Of a stretch of 64,000 bases of DNA, positions 7,499-15,948 are shown piece after piece. The notes below the pieces were generated by a model. That model was given only the letters and a program-made list of their open reading frames with translations. It did no database searches and was not told the origin of the DNA. Origin of the DNA: Bog-756 sp963839925 (GTDB lineage Bacteria; Actinomycetota; Acidimicrobiia; Acidimicrobiales; RAAP-2); NCBI GenBank assembly GCA_963839925.1, contig CAWIWV010000001.1:2170001-2234000 (forward strand). Reading direction: 5' to 3'. Position 1 is the stretch's first letter; the number at the start of each line of letters is the position of its first letter. The translations under genes and the position numbers were made by a program.

Positions 7499-9606
7499 CG
7501 GAGGGGCATTCCACTCATCTGGAGACGACCGACCCGGACCGCCTCAGGGAGCAGCTTCCACGCCAGCCACTTGGCCGTGGCCACGATCGAGATTCCCGTA
7601 CCGGCCTGGTAGGGGAAATGCACCCCGTCACCGAGGCGGATCCTGACTCCGTCGACGGTCGACTCGAAGTTCCCCCCGGGGCAGACCTCACCACCGAAGT
7701 CGAAGACTTCGACGTTCTTCGGATGGTCCGCAGCAACCTCTCCGAGCAGCTGGTCGTAGCGGAGACGTCTCGCCGTCGAGTCCTCCGGCCAAGGCTGGCC
7801 ATTCGGCTGCTCCCCCGAGTCGTTGCACGGTGTCGTGAGCAGCATGACGTAGGCGCCGTTCGACGAGGCGACCTCGACAGCCCGTTCCAGATCCTCCTTC
7901 AGGATCGCGTCGTAGGAGGCCTCGCCGATGTGCATGTCCCGGCCGTCGATCACCTGGTCGGAGTCCTCCCAACGGCCGGCGAGCACCATCACGACGTTGG
8001 GGCGCTCGGCGTCGAGCAAGCCCGTCCACACCGCGGGCCACTGCTGGGAGGCCGGAGCGGAGGCGAGGCACGGCGCTGCGGCCGGGTTCTCGGTGCCATG
8101 GGTGATCTGATCGGAGACGATCATCACCCCGCAGCCGAGTATCCCTTCGCTGTGGAACGTGACGTCGTAGGGAACCTGGGCGTTGTTGGTTGCCAACGCC
8201 CAGCCCGCGGTGAACGCCAGGGAATCCCCGAACATGGACGCCACAACGGGTGGTCCTTTGTACTGCGGCCCAGTCGGGACCGGGATGGAGCTCGCCGCAC
8301 CTGCGCTCACCGCCGCGGGCACGGTTGCCGCGATGGTCACCCCGACGACGCCGAGCACCGCCGCGCTGCTCACCAACCAAGCCTTCCACTCGGTGATCGA
8401 CCTCATCCTGCCCCGACGGATCGGCTGTTCGACCAGGTAGAAGGAGGCGGTCGCGATCAAAAGGGTCGCGCCGACCCGCACAGCGACGAGCGGAAGCCCG
8501 TAGAGATGGACACGCGAGGCATCGAGATAGATGAAGATCGGGATGTGCCAGAGATAGGCGCCGTAGGAGATCTTCCCGATGTAACGGAAGACGACATTCC
8601 CGAGCGCCCTCGACAGAGACGCCGCCTGTGCCGTGATCGTGCAGAAGATCACCGCGGCCACCCCGATCGCGAATGCGAAGTAGCCGCCTTCGAACAGCAC
8701 GGGGTTCGACCCGTCGACCCGCGACCAGAGGAAGAGGCATCCGATCAGTGCCGACCACCCGAGGAGCTGAAGGGCCGCCCGGCCCAACCCCGGGCTGATC
8801 TCCCACGCGCTGATCGGGGTGATCTCGGGGGCGAACCGACCCTTGCGCCTCTTGCGGAGATGGCCCGCACGCTCGACCACCGGAGGACGCCGCCGTGCCC
8901 AGATCGCCATCGCGATCGCAAGGGATGCTCCGACCAAGACGTCCTGACAGCGAGTGTCGGTCCCCTCGTACAGACGGGTCAGCGAGGAATGACGGAAGTA
9001 GAGGACCCTCATGTCGATCGCCGATGCGATCGCGCCGAACACCGCGGTGGCGAGCAGCGGCCAGAGCTGCCTCGAGGGCCGCAAGCGACGACTCAGGTGG
9101 AGCACCAACAGCACCAGCGGAGGCCAGACGAGGTAGAACTGCTCTTCGATCGCCAGCGACCACATCGGAAAGACCGGCGAGGGCTGCGAGGTCTGGGCGA
9201 AGTAGTTGCTCCCCCCGACGATGAAGTGCCAGTTGGCCACGTAGAACAGCGACGAGAGTGCATCGAGGCGGAAGCCGGAGAACTCGCCGGGAGCGGCCAG
9301 CAGTTTCACGTAGATCGCCACGCCGAGCAGCATCAGCAACAGCGCGGGGAGCAGCCTTCGGGCCCGCCGCGCCCAGAACTGGCCGAGGTGGATGGTCAGA
9401 CGCTTGGCCCACTCACCGAGCAGCAATGAGGTGATCAGAAAGCCCGAGAGGACGAAGAAGACGTTGACCCCCATGAACCCGCCCCCGACCAAGGGCGTGC
9501 CGAAGTGGTACAGCATCACGCCGAGCACTGCGATGGCCCGCAGGCCGTCGAGCCCGGGCACGAAGCCGAAGCGGATCGGCCTCCCACCGACTTCGTCCGG
9601 TGTCAC
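7495..9606 (-). CDS. Membrane acyltransferase 3 fused to SGNH domain (OatA-like), copy 2
   Basis: About 703 residues, with the same architecture as its downstream neighbour: an N-terminal Acyl_transf_3 domain (LDGLRAIAVLGVMLYH, FFVLSGFLIT, about ten membrane helices) and a C-terminal SGNH-like domain (MFGDSLAF; LGDGVHFPY). It is a clear tandem paralogue of copy 1; many blocks are near identical, while the extracytoplasmic halves differ more. I prefer GTG 9606, with AAAGGGA upstream; a TTG at 9669 would add 21 residues. It is first in a two-gene operon and couples to copy 1 through ATGA at 7495-7498. Likely role: O-acylation of a cell-surface glycan. Confidence 0.88.
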   Translation of the reverse strand: MTPDEVGGRPIRFGFVPGLDGLRAIAVLGVMLYHFGTPLVGGGFMGVNVFFVLSGFLITSLLLGEWAKRLTIHLGQFWARRARRLLPALLLMLLGVAIYVKLLAAPGEFSGFRLDALSSLFYVANWHFIVGGSNYFAQTSQPSPVFPMWSLAIEEQFYLVWPPLVLLVLHLSRRLRPSRQLWPLLATAVFGAIASAIDMRVLYFRHSSLTRLYEGTDTRCQDVLVGASLAIAMAIWARRRPPVVERAGHLRKRRKGRFAPEITPISAWEISPGLGRAALQLLGWSALIGCLFLWSRVDGSNPVLFEGGYFAFAIGVAAVIFCTITAQAASLSRALGNVVFRYIGKISYGAYLWHIPIFIYLDASRVHLYGLPLVAVRVGATLLIATASFYLVEQPIRRGRMRSITEWKAWLVSSAAVLGVVGVTIAATVPAAVSAGAASSIPVPTGPQYKGPPVVASMFGDSLAFTAGWALATNNAQVPYDVTFHSEGILGCGVMIVSDQITHGTENPAAAPCLASAPASQQWPAVWTGLLDAERPNVVMVLAGRWEDSDQVIDGRDMHIGEASYDAILKEDLERAVEVASSNGAYVMLLTTPCNDSGEQPNGQPWPEDSTARRLRYDQLLGEVAADHPKNVEVFDFGGEVCPGGNFESTVDGVRIRLGDGVHFPYQAGTGISIVATAKWLAWKLLPEAVRVGRLQMSGMPLR

Positions 9607-9681
9607 CGGCGGTTCCCTTTCGACGGTCCCGACGTCTCCATGCGACTGGCTCCGCCTCCACGGCGGCAACGCCGCCGGCGA

Positions 9682-11139
9682 TCAGGCCTTGGGGGTGTAC
9701 CCCGCGGGGAGATTGATGGTCTTCTTCTCGAGGAACAGTTCGAGGCCGTCCTCGCCGAACTCACGCCCGAGACCGGAGGCCTTGTAACCGCCGAACGGAG
9801 AGGAGAAGTCGATCGGGATGTTCGAGTTGACCATGTAGGTTCCCGTGCGCACCTGCCGGGCCACCGCGACCCCGCGGTCGTCGTCCCCGGAGAACACCGC
9901 ACCGCACAACCCGTACTCGGAGTCGTTGGCGATACGCACGGCATCCGCGTCGTCGTCGTACGGGATCACCGACAGGACCGGACCGAAGATCTCCTCTTGG
10001 GCGATCCGCATGCTGTTGTCCACGTCGACGAAGACGGTCGGCTCGACGAACCAGCCGGTGTCCAAGCCGTCAGGACGACCACCACCGACCGCGACCTTGG
10101 CCCCTTCCTCTTGACCGATGCGGATGTAGTTCTCGACCCGATCGCGCTGGCGCTCGGCCACCAGAGGACCGACCTCGGTCGCCGGGTCGAGTGCATCGCC
10201 GACCTTCAGGGCCCGCACCTGCTCCACCAGCGCCTCGGTCACCTCGGTGTACCGATCCCTCGGAGCGAGGATCCGGGTGAGCGAGATGCACGCTTCGCCG
10301 TTGTTCATGATGGCGTTGGGCATCATGAGCGGCAACGAGGTGCCGAGGTCCACGTCGTCGAGGAGGATCGCCGCCGACTTCCCTCCGAGCTCGAGGCTCA
10401 CCCGCTTGAGGTTCGCGCCACAGGCCGCCCCGATCTTGCGACCGGCGGCGGTCGATCCGGTGAAGGAGACCTTGTCCACACCCGGATGGTTGACCAGATA
10501 CTCGCCGACTTCGCGTCCTGCGGGCACGACGCTCAGCACGCCCTCGGGAAGACCGGCGTCGGCGAACAGCTGGGCCAACACGTTGGCGTCGAGTGGCGTC
10601 TCCGGCGCAGGCTTGAACACCACGGTGCTGCCCGAGAGCAGCGCCGGCGACAGCTTGGCGCACGCGAGGAACAAGGGCACGTTCCACGGTGTGATCGCAG
10701 CGACCACCCCGACCGGCTCCTTCGAGACCATCACCGGACCGAGCAGGCCGTCCTTCACCGTGTCGAAGGCGAAGGTCGAACCCAGACCGGCGTAGTAGTC
10801 GAGGATCATCGTCGGGGCGAGAACCTGGGCCATGGTGCCCCACGAAACCGGCGAACCCATCTCGTTGGAGATGAGCTCGGAGATGCCCTGCATGTCGTTG
10901 CGGATCGCCTCGGCCACCTTTGACAGCACCGCGCCCCGCTCGGCGGGTGTCATCCGGGGCCAGGGCCCGTGGTCGAAGGCGGAACGGGCGACCGCCACTG
11001 CGGCATCGACGTCGGCGGTCTGCGCCTCGGGAACCCGACCGACCAGCTCCTCGGTGGTGGGAGAGACCACCTCGAATGTGGACGAGGAAGAGGGCGCGAC
11101 CCACTCCCCTCCGATGAACAGGCGATCGTACGACTTCAT
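9682..11139 (-). CDS. Aldehyde dehydrogenase family protein (NAD(P)+-dependent)
   Basis: 485-residue soluble enzyme oxidising an aldehyde to the acid. The Rossmann-type NAD site is visible as TPWNVPLF, then GSTVVFKPAPETP and FTGSTAAGRKI. The catalytic general base is Glu250 (ELGGKS) and the nucleophile Cys284 (NNGEACIS). The C-terminal PFGGYKASGLGREFGEDGL block is typical of broad-range ALDHs. The family usually has Gln where this has Glu two residues before the Cys, a variant also seen in semialdehyde dehydrogenases. ATG 11139 follows a strong AGGGAGGG ribosome site. It is transcribed divergently from the CrtC/AttH-like gene, and the intergenic DNA carries two CGACCGGT repeats. Confidence 0.9.
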   Translation of the reverse strand: MKSYDRLFIGGEWVAPSSSSTFEVVSPTTEELVGRVPEAQTADVDAAVAVARSAFDHGPWPRMTPAERGAVLSKVAEAIRNDMQGISELISNEMGSPVSWGTMAQVLAPTMILDYYAGLGSTFAFDTVKDGLLGPVMVSKEPVGVVAAITPWNVPLFLACAKLSPALLSGSTVVFKPAPETPLDANVLAQLFADAGLPEGVLSVVPAGREVGEYLVNHPGVDKVSFTGSTAAGRKIGAACGANLKRVSLELGGKSAAILLDDVDLGTSLPLMMPNAIMNNGEACISLTRILAPRDRYTEVTEALVEQVRALKVGDALDPATEVGPLVAERQRDRVENYIRIGQEEGAKVAVGGGRPDGLDTGWFVEPTVFVDVDNSMRIAQEEIFGPVLSVIPYDDDADAVRIANDSEYGLCGAVFSGDDDRGVAVARQVRTGTYMVNSNIPIDFSSPFGGYKASGLGREFGEDGLELFLEKKTINLPAGYTPKA

Positions 11140-11220
11140 GAGCCCTCCCTTTTTCGACCGGTACGATCGTAGCCTCCGACCGGTCACCCAGAACAGCGAC
11201 CCTGAAGAACGAGGATCCCC

Positions 11221-12333
11221 ATGCTCTCGCCCTTGGACGACTACCCGATCCACCAGATCTCCGAGCCCATGCGCTTCGTCGGTACCTCGGACCGCAACTT
11301 CTACGACCGCTACTACTTCAACATCCACGGGACCGGTGAGGTCCACGGGACCGAGGACGAGCTGTTCGCAGTCATCGGGGTGGGCCAGTACCCGAACCTG
11401 AGCGTGGCCGACGCCTTCATCTCGGTGATGTGGGGAGACGACCACCGGGTGCTGCGCTCGTCGAAGACCATGGGCCCCGACCGGATGGATCCCTCGGTCG
11501 GGCCGATCCGGGTGGAGGTCAGGAAGGGGCTCGAGGAGCTGCGGGTCGTCGTCGAGCCCAACGAGTGGGGCATCGAGCTCGACGCCGTCTACGACGGTTT
11601 TTCGGAGGCCTATCTCGAGTCACGGCACTTCGACCGTCAGTTCGGCCGGGTCACCTTCGACTCCACCCGCTTTGCCCAGGTCGGCTCGTGGACGGGCACG
11701 CTCAAACTTGGCGATCGTGAGCTCGCGCTCACCCCAGACCGTTTCTGGGGTTCCCGTGACCGGTCGTGGGGCATTCGCCCGGTCGGCGAGTCCGAGCCTC
11801 CGGGCATCCGGGCCACCGACACCGCGGGAGGGTTCTTCTGGATCTACGCCCCGGTCCGGTTCGAGGACCACGCGATGGTCACCATCATCCAGGAGCGCCC
11901 CGATGGGGAACGGATCATGCAGGACGCGCACCGGATCGCACCGATCGGTTCGGGTGGGGAGACGATCTGGGCCGGTCGACCCGAGCACGAACTCCGATTC
12001 GCCCCGGGTACCCGGCGGGTGACCGGGGCCACGCTCAGCTACTTCGGCCCCCATGGGCGAAAGACCGCGGAGGTCGAAGTCGAGACGCTGCTCGCCTTCC
12101 CCTTGTTGCTGGGCACCGGATACGGGATGGAACCCGACTGGAAGCACGGCATGTACCAAGGGGAGCTGGTCACCCAGGGCCAGCAGATCCCTCACCCGGA
12201 TCCGTCGTACCACTCGTGGGGACTGACCGAGTACGCCGCACGGTTCACCTACGAGGACCACGTCGGCTACGGAATGTTCGAATGCGCGGTGATGGGCCCT
12301 CACCAGCAGTACGGGTTCACCGGCTGGGACTGA
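11221..12333 (+). CDS. CrtC/AttH-like lipocalin-fold protein of unknown function
   Basis: 370-residue cytosolic protein. It looks like a double beta-barrel of the hydroxyneurosporene-synthase (CrtC)/AttH type: Trp/Tyr/His-rich strands such as DRYYFNIHG, PDRFWGSRDRSWGIRPVG in the middle and HGMYQGELVTQGQ at the end. Proteins like this occur in actinobacteria next to lipid or terpene catabolism genes, but no reaction is established for this branch. A GAGGAT lies six bases before ATG 11221. It is divergent from an aldehyde dehydrogenase and converges on the SnoaL/LLM operon, so a role in the same pathway is a reasonable inference. The family assignment is moderate. Confidence 0.5.
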   Translation: MLSPLDDYPIHQISEPMRFVGTSDRNFYDRYYFNIHGTGEVHGTEDELFAVIGVGQYPNLSVADAFISVMWGDDHRVLRSSKTMGPDRMDPSVGPIRVEVRKGLEELRVVVEPNEWGIELDAVYDGFSEAYLESRHFDRQFGRVTFDSTRFAQVGSWTGTLKLGDRELALTPDRFWGSRDRSWGIRPVGESEPPGIRATDTAGGFFWIYAPVRFEDHAMVTIIQERPDGERIMQDAHRIAPIGSGGETIWAGRPEHELRFAPGTRRVTGATLSYFGPHGRKTAEVEVETLLAFPLLLGTGYGMEPDWKHGMYQGELVTQGQQIPHPDPSYHSWGLTEYAARFTYEDHVGYGMFECAVMGPHQQYGFTGWD

Positions 12334-12366
12334 GTCGGGCCGGGTCGAGTTGCCGGGTGCGGCCTT

Positions 12367-12765
12367 TCACTCCACCGGTCGGACGGAATCCGGTTCCCAG
12401 AAGGCCCTGAGGGAGGCGATCTTGCCCCCGGGAGAACGGCGATAGATATAGACCCCGTTCACCTCGACCGCGGTGTCCGCGTCGAGCTGGATACGGATCA
12501 CGCCGACGTTCGCCGCCTCGTCACCGCAGAGGAACGAGGTCTCGATGGTGAATCGGATGGACTGGTTGACTCCGATCACGTTGTCGTAGAACGCGCCGAT
12601 GGCCGCGATCCCGCGGTGGCCCTTCCCCTCGGGGTCGAACGCGGAAGGACCGATCGGATCCTCGACGATGGCGTCTTCTTCGAACAGATCCAACCAAGCC
12701 TGTCGATCGCCGGATTCCACCGCGGCCATCGAAGCTCGGCCCAGGTCTCGAGCCGTGGTGGTCAC
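12367..12765 (-). CDS. SnoaL-like / NTF2-fold protein
   Basis: 132-residue protein with the compact alpha+beta barrel pattern of the SnoaL/ketosteroid-isomerase (NTF2-like) superfamily. The N-terminal helix contains MAAVESGDRQAWLDLFEEDA, followed by VEDPIG, a central GIAAIGAFYDNVI, and C-terminal strands ending RAFWEPD. These folds bind hydrophobic polycyclic or aromatic ligands; some are isomerases or cyclases, others only binders. GTG 12765 overlaps the stop of the LLM oxidoreductase gene (GTGA), so it is co-translated with it and probably acts in the same pathway. An Asp-Asp pair near residues 22-24 could be catalytic, but this is inferred. Confidence 0.7.
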   Translation of the reverse strand: MTTTARDLGRASMAAVESGDRQAWLDLFEEDAIVEDPIGPSAFDPEGKGHRGIAAIGAFYDNVIGVNQSIRFTIETSFLCGDEAANVGVIRIQLDADTAVEVNGVYIYRRSPGGKIASLRAFWEPDSVRPVE

Positions 12766-13637
12766 GAGCGCACCTTCCCGATGATGTCGTCGGCGAACCG
12801 TCGGAGGTTGTCGAGTTTGGTCTGGAGCGGCTCGGTGTCCGGACCCTCCGCATAGGGCCACCGGAACCCGACGATCACATCGGTGACCCCCTGTTCCTCG
12901 AGCCGGCGGATCCCGTCGATCGAATAGGCCTCGAGCGAGATCACGTGGACCTCGAACTCGCGGTCGGCGGTGCCTTCCTCTTCACGCATCTGGGCGAGAC
13001 GCTCGAGAAGGCCGGGAAGGTCCGCTGGATCCCCACCACCGTGCAGCCAGCCTTCGGAGCGAGCGGCCCGCCGGAGGGCAGCCGGCGCGTGGCCACCGAC
13101 CATGATCGGCAGTCGCTCGGTCGGAGTCGGGGTGATCTTGATCGGAGGCAGGTCGAAGACTTCGCCGTGGTACTCGAAGTAGCCCCCGGCAGAGAGCCCG
13201 CGGACGATATCGACCGCTTCGTCCATTCGGCGACCTCTCCCTTCCCAGGGAACGTCGCACAGCTGGTAGTCCTCCGGCCAAGGGCTCACTCCGACTCCGA
13301 GCACCAACCGGTTGTCGGTCATCACCGCGACCGACGTCGCCTGTTTGGCGACCAGCAGCGGATGCCGGATGGGCAGCTTGAGCACGAACGTGATGAACCG
13401 GAGCCGCTCGGTCACCGCCCCCAATGCGGGGATGAGCGAAAAGGGTTCGATGAAGGGCTTGTCGTCGAGGAACTCGCGGGTGTGGTCCGGTGAGAATGGA
13501 TAGAGCGAGTCGGACTCGAGCGGGTAGCAGATGCTGTCGGGGATGACCATGCCGTCGTAGCCGGCGTCCTCGGCGGCCCGGGCCAGCTCCGGGTAGAAGG
13601 ATGGATCGACCATCGACTCTGCGTACGAGAACCTCAC
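12762..13637 (-). CDS. LLM class (F420-dependent-type) oxidoreductase
   Basis: 291-residue TIM-barrel flavin/F420 enzyme of the luciferase-like monooxygenase superfamily. Diagnostic parts are the N-terminal VRFSYAESM strand, LARAAEDAGYDGM, RLRFITFVLKLPIRHPLLVAKQ, the ML-type motif RLVLGVGVSPW, and PIMVGGHAPAALRRAARSEGW near the cofactor site. F420-dependent members reduce or oxidise diverse substrates; the sequence alone does not separate F420 from FMN use. GTG 13637 is preferred because it overlaps the preceding gene's stop (GTGA) and gives the usual family N-terminus. It is third of four coupled genes. Confidence 0.82.
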   Translation of the reverse strand: MRFSYAESMVDPSFYPELARAAEDAGYDGMVIPDSICYPLESDSLYPFSPDHTREFLDDKPFIEPFSLIPALGAVTERLRFITFVLKLPIRHPLLVAKQATSVAVMTDNRLVLGVGVSPWPEDYQLCDVPWEGRGRRMDEAVDIVRGLSAGGYFEYHGEVFDLPPIKITPTPTERLPIMVGGHAPAALRRAARSEGWLHGGGDPADLPGLLERLAQMREEEGTADREFEVHVISLEAYSIDGIRRLEEQGVTDVIVGFRWPYAEGPDTEPLQTKLDNLRRFADDIIGKVRS

Positions 13638-13990
13638 GATGCAATCCCCCATTCGACGTGCAAGCGGATGGAGCCGTCGTCGGCAATCCATCCCTTGGTT
13701 GCGGCATAGTCCAGCATTGCGGCAAATCCCGATTCCCACTCGTCCCCGATCGAATCATTCCGACCGACCGCGCCCTGATCCGCCAATCGCCTGACCACGT
13801 CCGGCCGAACGAGTACCTCGCCATCGGGTTCCACGGTGCCGACGTTCTGTGCTCGCAGTGCTGCCTCGAGAGCGCTCTGCGCGCTGTGGGTCCCGCCCTC
13901 TGTCATCAGACCGTGCACGCAAAAGCGGTTCATCTGGTGGACGTTCTGGAGAGAGACGTCCCCGGTGGAGAGGTCGACGACGAGCTCCAC
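13634..13990 (-). CDS. Hypothetical protein, operon partner of LLM oxidoreductase
   Basis: About 118 residues if GTG 13990 is the start; the frame continues upstream but overlaps the previous gene's end, so the start is uncertain. Features visible: a beta hairpin near the N-terminus (VELVVDLSTGDVSLQNV), a Cys/His/Met-containing stretch HQMNRFCVHGLMTEGG, and a C-terminal helix-turn of ATKGWIADDGSIRLHVEWG. I do not recognise the family. It is coupled by GTGA to the LLM gene and follows the 122-residue unknown by 43 bases, so all four genes likely form one transcript. Confidence 0.55.
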   Translation of the reverse strand: MELVVDLSTGDVSLQNVHQMNRFCVHGLMTEGGTHSAQSALEAALRAQNVGTVEPDGEVLVRPDVVRRLADQGAVGRNDSIGDEWESGFAAMLDYAATKGWIADDGSIRLHVEWGIAS

Positions 13991-14033
13991 CGCTATCGGA
14001 TCCTTGTCCCCCGGCGCGGTCGGAGCATTCGGC

Positions 14034-14402
14034 TCAGCCGGCGGGCGCTGTTTGGACGCCGAAACTTCGCAACCGTTCGGCCACCCACGAGATCCCGTCG
14101 GGTTCGGCCATGTGCTGGGGCCAACCGGCCAGCACGCTCTCGACCTGCTCGAGGGTCGGAATGAGGCCCACCACCATGACAAGGACCCGGTCTGCCGGGA
14201 TCTCCTCCACCTCGGTGTCCCCGAACGGTGTCCATGAGTCGAACTCAGGCACGACTTCGAGCATCGTGTAGAGCTCTCCGGTGTCCTCCACCCAGCTGAG
14301 CTCGTATCTGCTTCCCTTCGCGTCGAACCAGTTGGTTCCGAACTCGACTTCGGCGGATTGTCGACGTCTCTCGTCGGCGCTGTAGAACTGCTCGATGTCC
14401 AT
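14034..14402 (-). CDS. Hypothetical protein, first gene of LLM/SnoaL operon
   Basis: 122-residue acidic soluble protein, no family recognised. The sequence reads as a mixed alpha/beta domain: an N-terminal helix with DERRRQSAEV, strands SRYELSWVED and LYTMLEVVPEF, and a C-terminal helix GISWVAERLRSFGV. An ATG at 14402 preceded by GGAGACCCC on the coding strand fixes the start. As the leading gene of a four-gene block with another unknown, an LLM oxidoreductase and a SnoaL-like protein, it may be a substrate-binding or assembly factor, but that is inference. Confidence 0.55.
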   Translation of the reverse strand: MDIEQFYSADERRRQSAEVEFGTNWFDAKGSRYELSWVEDTGELYTMLEVVPEFDSWTPFGDTEVEEIPADRVLVMVVGLIPTLEQVESVLAGWPQHMAEPDGISWVAERLRSFGVQTAPAG

Positions 14403-14506
14403 GGGGTCTCCTGTGTCGGGTCGAAACTAGCCCAGCCGCGCCGAGATGCCGGTCGAGGTACTGGTGACGCGACGATCGCCGCGATTCAGAGATATATCGG
14501 GGGTCG

Positions 14507-15045
14507 CTAAACGAAACTCACGGGTTGTGAAAATAGGCTTCTCGGTGGTAGCTTTTCCGGCGTCAGGTCCGTTGAGCCAGGTTCCGCCGCCTGAGCTCCG
14601 GGCCTTGACACTCTTCGGGGGGCTGCGGCCCAGTCCGTGCGCTCTGGCGTCAATTCCATCCGATCGAGTGCTCGGAGTATTTCCTGTGCGACGGTCGCAT
14701 GCCCCGCAGCCTTCCAATGGCAGTGATCGTCGTGATGGTCGGCCCATCTGTCGAGGTGTTGGTCGATCTCCACTGAGATGACAGAAGCGAATCAGCCATC
14801 CCGATCGACACAATGACGACATCGGGTCGGATTTCGTCGATTCGAGACACATCCTCTTCGACCATCAGCTTGGTCGTTCGGCTGAATTGCGAAAGATTCT
14901 CTAACCGGAGTGCACCCAAGCCCTCGCCGGCCAGCACCGGGAAACCGCGCCCTCCGGTGCCGAATCCCGCGGCACTGCTGTCTCCAAGAACGGCAACGCA
15001 CTTCAGGCCAGTGGAACGGAAATCCTTCTCAGCATCGACCGTCAT
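14507..15045 (-). pseudogene. Decayed SGNH/GDSL hydrolase (internal deletion and frameshift)
   Basis: Two halves of one SGNH hydrolase lie in different frames. The first (15045 to about 14780) starts MTVDAEKDF and contains VLGDSSAAGFG (Ser block) and PDVVIVSIGMADSLL (block III). The second, in another frame from about 14773 to 14507, contains DDHCHWKAAGHATVAQEIL, the Asp/His block that should end the domain. In intact relatives some 80-100 residues separate blocks III and V; here they are almost adjacent, so DNA has been lost as well as frame. The remnant sits at the edge of the 14.4-19.8 kb envelope block. Inactive unless misassembled. Confidence 0.65.
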
Positions 15046-15477
15046 CTGGGTCCGACTTCCTGCCTCAGTCCGTACGGTTCTTCTCGTGTTCAGATTGTCG
15101 AGGGTGAATAGCGTCGTGGCAAGAAAGAAACAATGAACAGTCTGTTTCGCACCGCGCGCGATGTCTCATCCGACCGGTACCACCCAGCGTGCAGCTGGAC
15201 TGTGTGGGAGTATGTCTTCGAGGCGATAGGGCAGGACTTGCTCGGCGAGGAGCGGATACGTGCAGGAACAGAATCGGCGGCCCACATCTTCGATTGCCAA
15301 CCCTTCATTTGGGTTCCCATATGCTTATCGGGTCAGATTCGTCGCGGAGTACATCCTCTCGAGACTCTTCTACATTTGGCGTGAGGTGAAGAACCCTCGT
15401 CTCCGCCTCTTCGCCTACGAGACCCCGTACAACAGCTGTTGGACTCGGCGGGCGGAGGTGCCCGAACGGCGATCAGG
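15046..15477. other. 432-bp stretch without a recognisable gene
   Basis: Lies between the SGNH remnant and the anchored-protein gene at 15478. Short open frames exist on both strands (for example 15133-15384 and 15260-15481 on +, 15090-15320 on -), but none shows a domain, a good ribosome site or the local GC-rich third-position bias. A fragment reading PYAYRVRFVAEYILSRLFYIW looks protein-like and may be the tail of a deleted gene. I see no tRNA, terminator hairpin or repeat here. Promoter elements for the 15478-17402 pair probably lie in its last part. Confidence 0.4.
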
Positions 15478-15948
15478 GTGAGCGCGGGTCCTACGCCGTC
15501 GCGTGGGGCCAACGTCAGACGCATCGTCGCGGCATTCGTCGCATTGGTGGTGGCCTCGGCCATCGTTGTCGAGGTTCGATCCAGCGTCGCCGAAACAAAC
15601 CGCCTGACCTCGTCCGGATACGTCGCAAGTCAGAATCTCCAGTACGCCTATTACCAGTGTCTCAGCCATCAGGTGAAGAGTCTCGTTTCGTCGAGAGAGC
15701 GGGTCTGGGTCAGTACCCATGATCCAGACGGACACAAGAACATGAGCTTGAAGAAGGTTGTCGCTCCGTATGCACCGGTTGCGTATCAGTCGACCGGTGT
15801 CGTCAAGCTCACCCTCGTCGGAGCGCGCGGCACGAAAGGAAGCTGCCTCGGCATGAGGGTGAAGGCAGAGTCACCTGACGGCACCGTTCGTTTCGGATCC
15901 GGCTCACTCGTCGGCTCCACCAAGGACCTTCCCCCCGATCAACGATGA
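15478..15948 (+). CDS. Predicted membrane-anchored secreted protein
   Basis: 156-residue protein with one N-terminal transmembrane or signal-anchor helix (IVAAFVALVVASAIVVEV, about residues 14-31) and an extracytoplasmic part. The rest has the look of a small beta-sandwich: it includes YYQCLSHQVKSLV and a second Cys at SCLGMRVK, which could form a disulfide. No family recognised. GTG 15478 is taken as the start; the TGA overlaps the ATG of the next gene in an ATGA, so it is translationally coupled to the polytopic protein and may serve as its extracytoplasmic partner. Confidence 0.55.
   Translation: MSAGPTPSRGANVRRIVAAFVALVVASAIVVEVRSSVAETNRLTSSGYVASQNLQYAYYQCLSHQVKSLVSSRERVWVSTHDPDGHKNMSLKKVVAPYAPVAYQSTGVVKLTLVGARGTKGSCLGMRVKAESPDGTVRFGSGSLVGSTKDLPPDQR

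Noticed and set aside
7465..9429. Long open frame of 654 codons on the plus strand
   Set aside because: Antisense to the second acyltransferase; composition mirrors that gene and no domain is seen.
15133..15481. Small plus-strand frames as real genes
   Set aside because: No domain, no good ribosome site and unlike local codon use; listed as a coding-poor stretch.
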